Positions 55,983-64,000 of a stretch of DNA of 64,000 nt are shown in pieces; position 1 is the stretch's first letter, and each line of letters begins with the position of its first letter. Origin of the DNA: Umbelopsis ramanniana AG (lineage: Eukaryota; Mucoromycota; Umbelopsidomycetes; Umbelopsidales; Umbelopsidaceae). The stretch is taken from positions 310,001 to 374,000 of the forward strand of contig NW_026252100.1 in the NCBI RefSeq assembly GCF_025399195.1, given 5' to 3'. Position numbers and translations under genes: made by a program. The notes under the pieces were generated by a model. That model had not been told where the DNA came from and did no database searches. It saw only the letters and a program-made list of their open reading frames with translations.

Positions 55983-58742
55983 ATGGAGAGGGCAGTTGAT
56001 CCCCTTCAAGCGACGCAGCATTTCGATGCCGGCCTTATTTTCTTATCTTATGTGATTTCAGTCATCGGTGCCCAGACAACCCTCGAATTACTGGGACGAC
56101 GTACATCAGTGAAAGGAGCGTACAATCTCTTTCTGCTTTGCGGTTCTGCTCTAGCTATGGGCAGTGTTGGCATCTGGAGCATGCATTTTATCGGCAATAA
56201 CGCACTTAAACTTTCTTACAACGATACAACATATCAACTCGTATACGCACCTGGATTCACATTCATCAGTTTAGTGGTCGCCATTATCTGCATGTTCCTA
56301 TCATTTGCCTTTGTTTGCTCTACGGAAGAAGTATTGATGACTCGCATTATTTTCAGCGGTGTGATCGCAGGTGTAAGTAGATTTGTAAATGGAAATGCAA
56401 CGATATTGTGCTCTAATTATTTCTTTTATCAATCTCACAGGCTGGCGTGGTTGTGATGCATTATGTTGGTAAGTGGCCATGCATATCATAACACCGCCGC
56501 CCATTTTTCTCTCATGCTGACAAAGTGAATCCCATTTGGTATGCATGCATTTATAGGCCAATATGCTATCATGTTTTTTGTCCTTCATTACTCCGTTCCA
56601 TACATTGTCGGCGCAGCTTTGATTGGTATCGGAGCTACTACCACAGCGCTCTCTATTTTTTTTAGACTACGCGCGCAATGGGAAAACCAATGGTACAAGC
56701 GTTTGGGCTGCTCCATGATTATGGGACTGGCTGTGTGCGGTATGTAACTATAATTTTTTTTTGTACATCCTTACATTTTTCATATTGGGTCAAAGTCATA
56801 CTCAACATCTAATTTTAGGAATGCACTACGTTGCCATGGTTGGCACTACTTATGAAGTTTTGGATCCAACAGCCACTCCACCTATTCCTGCCTTGACTAC
56901 CACAGCCCTTATCATTATCATTGCTGCCATCGTGGTTGTTACCTGTGTTGGTCTCATCTCCATCCAAATATGGCAATCCAAGGTTTTACTCAAGAAAACA
57001 TCTTCTAGCTTGGTGGTCATCGATGCCATCTACTTTGATAATGATGGTAAACTCATGGTCAAAGATGATGGTACTGTTCCCGTGAGCGAGATAAAAATAA
57101 ATGGAAAACAGGTAAAATCCATGGATTTATATATAACCGAGCCCCCCCCCCCCAATATAATAATGGCAATTTTCCTTTTCGATGATTCTAGTCCGCGGTC
57201 GAAAATCTTACTGTGAACAATCCACTTTTTACTATCTTGTTCAAATTGTCTCTTGCCTGGGAGACCAAGAACACCATTCAAAAAGCCATTGATGAAGAAC
57301 AGCATATTGAATTTCTTCAAGCATTTGACTCGGCTGCCGGTGAACTTGCTGCTCATATAAAAATTAATCATAACGATGTCGGTACTTTGTACGATGGCAT
57401 GTTATCCAGCGGAACTCAGAAACGTCGTTCAAGACTCAGATTCATGAGCCCCTTCGATAAAGTTTCTCTGGAACAAGACTCAAACAATGGAAACGAGGCT
57501 AGAGGGAGCTACACTAAACGGAACTCACAAAAGGGTATCGCCAGCACGCCGACCAGCTCAGTTTTTGATACGTCTCCCAAAACGTACAGTCGTGGAAAGC
57601 ACTTGTTTTTGGTCAGAAAGCTATCTAATTCATCTGCAGTGAACCATTTCACCGCGCAAGGTTTTCGATTCTCCGATCCCTCATTTATCGCTCAACGCAT
57701 TGCTGCCAAATTGTCAGTTCCAGACGATTATATGCTTTGGCAGTTGCGTGAAATGCAAATGTTCGCTGATCAAGGTATGCGTATGAGCATGGAAATCGAT
57801 CGTCCAATCGCTACCAAGGCCATCTCTAGTGTCTATATGGGTCTACTTGTTCTGATTGAGGGTGCAACACCTTCTGAAAGTGCCAGCATTGTAGTGAACA
57901 GAGACAGGCGCTTTTGCTTGCCTATTGTCCAACTCAAGGGTGAAGATGTAGCCGAGCATCGTGGTCCACTCAAGCCAAGTGAAAAGGCATATCTTGCCAA
58001 TCTACAGTTTTCTACTATGTTGGACACTATTATTCCGCAAAGCCGATCGTCTACCTCCAATGAAGCAACTGCCAGTTTCCTGAACACATCAGGACCTTCC
58101 GCATTGCATTTTATGAACGCATTCCAACAAGCTGCCAAAGCATTAGCCAACAAATCCACTTACTCTCATCTAATTGCTTCCAGAGCTTCTTTGCATCGAG
58201 ATGTTATCGAAATGCCAGCATTTTCTCTCACCCATCAACCATGCCAGCTCATTTTATACAAGGCATACATTATCTCGCCCGAGATTGCTGTATCTATCAA
58301 CTCGTCCTCTACTGATGAAGTCAAATGCTTGTCGTTGCCTCTGTACAGATCTATCTGGGAAGCCACCACACAGGAAGCTATTCAAGCCTATCTGAAAAAA
58401 CGCCAAACTGCAGTGCAGGCCATGACTCAACGACAGCTCTATGTGACTCAAAGCGTTCAATCCAATTATTCATATGAAGTCAGAAGCCCTGAAACGGACT
58501 TGACTTCCTTGACCTCCTTGCCACCTCCTCCGCGTGCCAGACGTTCTCGTACACCCAAGCCTAAACCGGTTCCTAACACAAAGCTAGGGAACTTCCTCGG
58601 TGGCAAACTTGGTCGAGAGAATTCGGATGGCTTACAGGAACATGATATGACCGAGTTCACCGAAATGATGCCTATTTTGTCAACCGCTGAGCGGTTTCAA
58701 TGGTTGGAAGATGTCATTGACGAGATGACAGATTCCTTCTAA
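55983..58742 (+). CDS. Seven-transmembrane MHYT-domain protein
   Basis: Five exons: 55983-56372, 56441-56468, 56557-56739, 56819-57111, 57192-58742; 814 residues. Seven hydrophobic helices lie in residues 10-250. Three MHYT-type motifs sit at helix ends: SMHFIG (about 65-70), VMHYVG (about 135-140) and GMHYVA (201-206). The MHYT domain was defined in bacterial signalling proteins and is proposed to bind copper and sense O2, CO or NO. Here it is followed by about 560 residues with no GGDEF, EAL or kinase motif: a segment with SDPSFIAQRIAAKL and DYMLWQLREMQMFADQG, then a basic Pro-rich tail. Exon 2 is a 28-nt microexon within the second motif. Sensor function is inferred. Confidence 0.9.
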
Positions 58743-59093
58743 ACACACTGCCGATATCAACCATGGGTGTTGACTTAATTTCTTCATATCTTTCCATCTC
58801 TTAACTTGCAATTTTCACCTATATATTTTTTTTTGGTTTTCTTCTTTTAATTGTCTTATTCATGTATAGTTTTCGCATTATATTTCCCTATTCTTTTGTA
58901 CACTGTGTTTTGCCTTCATTTTACCTTCGTTTAGATCTTTCAAAAGTGTCTAGATAAACAATACGTGAGGTCTCTCTACATCCCATTCATATAAGTAAGC
59001 TATGGCATAGTATGAAAATCATTAATATAGTAGTACGAAGGGGGGTGGTATTTTATTATTTTGACTCTGTCAATTCCAGGCAGGCAACATTGT
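58743..59093. other. Convergent 3' region, no gene seen
   Basis: 351 bp of T-rich sequence between the MHYT and chitin synthase stop codons; presumed 3' UTRs. Confidence 0.6.
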
Positions 59094-62000
59094 TTAAGCT
59101 GAAAAGATTCCAAGGACAAGGAACATGACCGATCCAACCATTCTAAATGCTGCAAGGCCAGCGGTTGCCCACAGAATAAAGGAGAGGTACGAGTTGCCAG
59201 TGGAGGGCGAGAAAAGGTTGCTAAAGCTGGCGGAAGTGACGACGGCAACCAATAGCGCATTGCAAGCAATCCATCCAAGGACCAGTTGTGTTCGGAATGA
59301 CCGATACCAGTCCTCCTGTTGAGTTTTAGGATCTACAGACTACATATCGACAAGTTAGCGAACAGCATATTATGTTACTACTAGACCGCCTAAACTTACA
59401 TTGTCATCTTTGTCCCGTTTGGTACTCAAGTCAACCACTGCCTCCTCGTATTGCAAGTTGATATCAATCTGTTCTGCTGGCAGCTCGACTTCAACAGCTT
59501 CAATGCCATGCTTCGTGGTGGATTTGGCTATACCCAAATCCTTTTCCAGAGTGTTGACACCTTTTGTACCCCACGAAACGTCATGCGTATTGCAAAATGC
59601 ATAGACGGTTAACAAGTTGGTAAAGCTAGGAAGGAGCAGCATGTACTGTAGGAAACTTGTAATCAAGTGCCAAGGGTCTCGATGGAGGAAACTGCTGATC
59701 ACGTAGATGGCATATGTTGCCAGCATGGAAACAACAATGTTGCGGAATTCATTGTTAGCCCAGAAGATAGCCAGATTAGCGTATGCGCTATTGGTCCACT
59801 GAGTATCACTGATGTTGGTTGAAATGCCCTTGTACGTTAGCCAGCTGGCAGCGAAGATGACATATGCCATGACAATAGCGAACGTGTACAATGCAAACGC
59901 AAACATGAACTTGGATCTGTGTGGGCGAAAAATGAGTAACAACCTCCAAAAACTGTTTGAGTACTATGTCCTGCACAGACTGTGACATACCCTTGTGGCC
60001 GATTGCCCATACTGCAGGTAAACACAATGATCAAGAGAAACAAGTAGACGTATCGAAGGCCATCAAAAAATCTGCCTCCCCAGCCATTTCCAAATGGATC
60101 GAGAGTAGGGTCAGCCAGACTTTTGGTGACAAAATAGAAAATTATATAGAAGTTGCCCTGTTGAGCCAACACGGGTTAGAAATGGGTGGCAAAAGAATTT
60201 TGCCATAGTTCAACACGAAAACATGTCACTTACCAAGGCAAACCAATTAAACAGCAAATTTACAAAGTTATAGATACATTCAATAGAGAGTAGAAGGGTT
60301 CTGGTCCAAGAGTGACCACTTCGCCAAATAGAGAAGAAGTTCCAAAGCGCATAGACGGCCGCAAAGAAACTACCGTTCAACCATCTCCTGCGCTGAGAAA
60401 TAAATTCTGGCAGCTTATCGGGGACGTCGGTTTCACCAAAGGCAGATTTACAATAGTGCAACAGCCATCTCTCTTGTTTCTTGGCAACCAATTCAAAGCA
60501 AAGGATGCGATCTTCAGCAAGGTACATGTTTGCGTTGAAAATACCAGCATTCTTTTGTGCATTGGATTCCTCGCCATTAAAGTATCGTTCAAGAGGACCA
60601 CGTCCATTGACGTCGTTTTGAAGAGCTCGATATCGATAGGCTGAAAAGGCACCAGGAAGAACCGATATATATCCAAAAATCGATTCCATTGGTTTGTCCA
60701 GGATATTTGACATTTTGTATTCAAAGTTTTGTGCAGCCACAAGTGGATTCAGCAAATTGACGCCAGCAGAACCCAACATAGCACGGATTTCTCCACAAGC
60801 ACCACCTACATGTGGGTTTCGATTGAATACTTTCCAAAGCTGGTAGATACTGACGTTGCCCGGGCGAGTTCCAACATCCAGGAGGACGCATACATTAGGA
60901 TCCAGAATAGGACCAAAGGCATTAAAGAACCATCTATGTGAATTGATCTTCTTGGCATTGTGTTCTTTCATACAAAACATAATCTGTACTGGCACAATTC
61001 CCTGTTGTTATAAGGTGATATAAACAGTTAGACACGACCGTGGAAGTTGGAAAGAACCATTTGCAAGGAAATCGATGTGTTAATATTACCTTGTCAGCTC
61101 CTTTAAAGTCCAAATTAGGATCTACGGACAATTGTGTAGTAAACTATGACGGTGATCAATAATTAGTATTACATTCTTGCATTGAGTAATCCAAGAAATT
61201 TAAAAAACAAAAGTGGCACTTACTTCGTATATATGGGCCTTAACAGGCTTGTCGTTCACAACATTTTTAGCAATTCCTCCTTGGTAGACGCCCAGTGTGG
61301 CCAACACACTAAGGACGCGTTTATCACATTGCTTGCGTCCATCAGCAACGATGCAAACGACGACCTTTTGCCAGCCGTCTGGTCCCCATACAGGGGACCC
61401 TCGGAGTGTGCATAAATGGGCTATATTCTTCATGATGCCATGCATAGTGCGAGCAAATAAAACTTCATCTTCCTACGAAAAGTGTGTGGATTAGTAACGG
61501 TAGCTAGGAAAACGCACCGTACATTCAACGTCCCTTGCTTACATTGTACATTGTAACAACTATAAACAACTCTGTCTGTCTGCCATAAATTCTAGGGCGC
61601 AGGGTATATCCGCTTGTTTGGAAATCGTCCGGATCACAGGTAGCGGCGGTATATCTCATGTGAGTGAACTCTTCGCTGTTTCGTCTTGGAATAGCATCTA
61701 GTAATTTTTCTGGTATAGCGCAGTCAAGGACGAGATTGCCTTTGACAAGAGGTACCCTTTTGGTTTTGTAACGTCGCAGCTGGTGATGCGGTCTAGTTTT
61801 TGATTCTTTCGATGCTGCTTCGTTGGTAATATCGCCTTCTTCCACCAACGTATTGGCACTATCCGAACGTAGTCGCTGTCCAGGATCCACTGTCTTAGGA
61901 CGATGTCGGACAGGAGGAGGAGGAGAAGTGGCCATCAATGGGATATCGGACTGAGGTCTAGATACATTCGACCTAGCGACACGACCAGGTTGTACTGACA

Positions 62001-62145
62001 TTGGGCGTCTTTCATGGCGATTTACGTCGGCTAAAGGGGTCAAGATTTCAGACAAAGGTGGAGGGGTCGCTGGTGTGTCTGGCAAAGGCTCTCCTAAGGC
62101 GGTTTGCTGCGGCTCGTCGGGTTTTCCATAATACCTGCGAAACAT
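59094..62145 (-). CDS. CHS: Chitin synthase (class I-III type)
   Basis: Seven exons in transcript order: 62145-61543, 61472-61224, 61143-61090, 61001-60234, 60157-59991, 59916-59400, 59339-59094; 867 residues. A Pro/Arg-rich cytosolic N-terminus (1-130) lacks a myosin motor, so this is not a class V-VII enzyme. The GT2 core follows: [45 protein letters not shown] (EDR) and [11 protein letters not shown] with catalytic QRRRW near 505-509. C-terminal membrane helices flank the SWGTKG motif, and a final exon codes the last two helices. It polymerises GlcNAc from UDP-GlcNAc at the plasma membrane. The frame stays open upstream to an ATG at 62376; ATG 62145 is preferred because the extension looks random. 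Confidence 0.95.
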
Positions 62146-62686
62146 GGTTTTTTTAAAAGGATATATTATGTTTCCCAAGCAGTATGAAACGTGAAAAGTC
62201 TTCAATCGTTGTGTGCATATTCTTTTGGTTGGTCGCGAATATCTTTTAATTGCCTTTTTGAGCCGTTTGTTTTTGTAACGGCAAAAGGATAATGATGTAA
62301 AATAACAATAATAATACCATTCCGTATTATGTTCCATAGCACAGAACATCCAACAATCTTCAGAAGATCTAGGCATAGTTTGACCTTCACGTTTATTAGA
62401 AAGCAGCTAGTCGATTTATGCTCCTACAAGTATTGTCGTGAGGATGCTCCAGGCACTTGCCATTTATGACAATTTTTAGAGAGCACAACTTTGTCGTCTG
62501 TGGTTGACAAGCAATTTGGTAGAGTGCACCGACAACGCTAGATAAGTTTTTATCATGAATTGCAGAGAAGGCTATCTGTCTTGGTTATTTGCTCGCGACT
62601 TCTGGTTCCTGTCAAAGTGAAGTGAAGTCGGAGTGAATTTTTGTTTTTAACTCTGTCGCCGAACGGCTGAACCATTTGACCTAGCC
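62146..62686. promoter_or_regulatory. Divergent promoter between chitin synthase and HNH gene
   Basis: 541 bp between two start codons. The chitin synthase frame remains open through part of it. No other feature seen. Confidence 0.45.
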
Positions 62687-63736
62687 ATGGCCGACAAGGA
62701 ATTACCAATGCCGTCAAGGCAAAAGGACCTATATGATAACTGGAAAGTCTACTCTCAAAGCGACAAGCTCATGTTTCGCTGCAGCAAGTACGCCTCCATT
62801 TAATTTAGTGACAATGTTACTGCATCCTTCGTATTTATGGTTTTGAATGCACTACCATCCATTGCAGAAAAAAAGCAGATTGGTACCTTAGTCGGGATCT
62901 AGCTGCCTTACTTCCGGAAGACAAGGCAATAAAGCTTTCATTTGTGGCCAAAGGAGATGGACACGCTGAAGGAGATTATATGGTTGAGGACAAGGCTAAC
63001 ATTTGTGTTAGCTGTGGGACGTCCAAAGCTCTCACCTTGCATCACATTGGTAAGAGGTTAATGCTGTGTAGCAACATAAGATACATCAAATAACGAATTG
63101 TTCATAGTCCCAGATATGTACAGAAGATGGATGCCAGAGGTCATAAAGTCTAAATCGGTAAGTTCCATTGTTTGATTTATACTCGACGGATAGTTTACTC
63201 ATCAGGTGGTACCATTTCAGAGCCGGGATTTGGTTGTGTTGTGCAAGAACTGTCACTTGAAATATGAACAGCAGGCGGATAAATACAAGGAATGCATTGC
63301 TGCAGAATACGACATGCCTCTGGAGGGTCGTGGTTGGATTTTGACGCCCGATAATAGTATTGTACGAAAAGCGGCTTCAGCTGTGGCCAAATATCGCGAC
63401 GGGAAATTGCCACTTATACCGTTGGATCGAATACAACATCTTCATAAGGTTGTGGATGACTGGCAACTTGAACAGGGAATGAGCGGTTCTAAAGACGAGA
63501 TATTGGAATGCGCCTTGCAGTTGACAGATAGGCATAAAGGGGTTCATTTTGTTGACCATGGCCAATATGTTGTGGCTCAGCTCATGGAGGATGAGATGGT
63601 GATACAAAACAATAGAACGAGGTGGCCGGATCTTGAAGATTTTGTGAAAAGCTGGCGTAGACATTTCCTCAAATACTGCGATTGCGACTATCTAAGCGAA
63701 AAATGGAGCGTTGACGCAGATGTATATGTACAATAG
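62687..63736 (+). CDS. Stand-alone HNH-type protein matching the EXD2 C-terminal module
   Basis: Four exons: 62687-62787, 62868-63049, 63108-63157, 63221-63736; 282 residues. Zinc/HNH features: Cys80-x2-Cys83, His92-His93, then Cys119-x2-Cys122 with His123. Blocks QKDLYDNW near the start, MYRRWMP, SRDLVVLCKNCH, and SWRRHFL with EKWSVD at the end parallel the C-terminal half of animal EXD2 (remembered). The 3'-5' exonuclease domain that precedes this module in EXD2 is absent, and the start is clean, so this is a complete single-module protein. A nuclease role is inferred from the HNH ligands only. Its partner or substrate is unknown. Confidence 0.82.
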
Positions 63737-64000
63737 TTGCTGGCTTAATCCTCAAATCCAAATGTTATATAATCACTCTGTATATATTTACATCCATACT
63801 TCCATGGTAACCTCATCATGCCACAGACAAGTAAAGTTTATCGGCACGATACCATTGTTTCCATTTGCGGCAATGCCGTTGTCGATACATAGAACGTTAT
63901 TTTGGTGTTTGACAGACCATTTTGCCAAAAGACTTAGAATAAAATGAACAGCCATGCACATTGAAATATGTTGAATTAGGCTTGCGTACTAAGCGAAGGT
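63737..64000. other. Window end, 3' flank of the HNH gene
   Basis: 264 bp with no gene I can support; likely 3' UTR and the start of the next intergenic region. Confidence 0.6.

Noticed and set aside
1-64000. Transposons, LTRs, CRISPR arrays, viral insertions
   Set aside because: No reverse transcriptase, integrase, transposase, long terminal repeats or spaced direct repeats were seen in either strand.

Overview
This window is eukaryotic genomic DNA, almost certainly from a filamentous early-diverging fungus of the Mucoromycota (Mucorales-like). Genes are dense and carry many short introns (mostly 50-110 nt) with GTAAGT/GTATGT-type donors and pyrimidine-rich TAG/CAG acceptors. The gene set combines fungal hallmarks (chitin synthase, CYP61/ERG5, trifunctional TRP1, Spa2) with genes often lost in Dikarya (SMN, an AVEN-like protein, an MHYT 7TM protein, an AIG1-type GTPase, an EXD2-type HNH protein). 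I read no rRNA, tRNA, CRISPR or intact transposon. Exon structures were worked out by eye from splice signals, reading-frame phase and remembered family motifs. In all multi-exon models except the truncated first gene the coding length is a multiple of three.

Layout. 1-0.66 kb: 3' end of a spliced plus-strand gene; 0.66-2.07 kb: no confident gene. 2.1-9.9 kb, minus strand: YAK1/DYRK kinase, then UTP22/Nrap. 10.3-17.5 kb, plus strand: CDC23 (APC8), SPA2/GIT-like polarity protein, SMN. 18-20.7 kb: divergent ricin-B lectin (minus) and A20/AN1 zinc-finger protein (plus). 21.9-27.8 kb: three tandem cytochrome P450 genes with the same intron pattern. 28-34.3 kb, minus strand: AIG1 GTPase, TRP1, ERG5. 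35.8-38.7 kb, minus strand: an unrecognised protein with a possible WWE-like region, then an AVEN-like gene. 40.2-43.1 kb, plus strand: inorganic pyrophosphatase and an NBP2/Skb5-type SH3 protein. 44.3-48.3 kb, minus strand: homeodomain protein and BUD13. 48.7-51.0 kb, plus: SAS10/UTP3. 51.4-54.9 kb, minus: a protein of unknown function and COQ11. 56.0-58.7 kb, plus: MHYT protein. 59.1-62.1 kb, minus: chitin synthase. 62.7-63.7 kb, plus: EXD2-type HNH protein.

How the genes relate. Most are unlinked housekeeping genes. Two SSU-processome factors (UTP22, SAS10) and two snRNP/splicing factors (SMN, BUD13) lie in the same 64 kb. Several pairs share divergent promoters (UTP22/CDC23, lectin/A20-AN1, BUD13/SAS10, chitin synthase/HNH). 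The TRP1 upstream region holds a perfect Gcn4-type site and an E-box. The only clear gene-family expansion is the P450 array. The items most worth follow-up are the stand-alone HNH module matching the EXD2 C-terminus, the 7TM MHYT protein with a long unassigned tail, the AVEN-like gene, the P450 triplet and the GTPase ending in a CaaX box.
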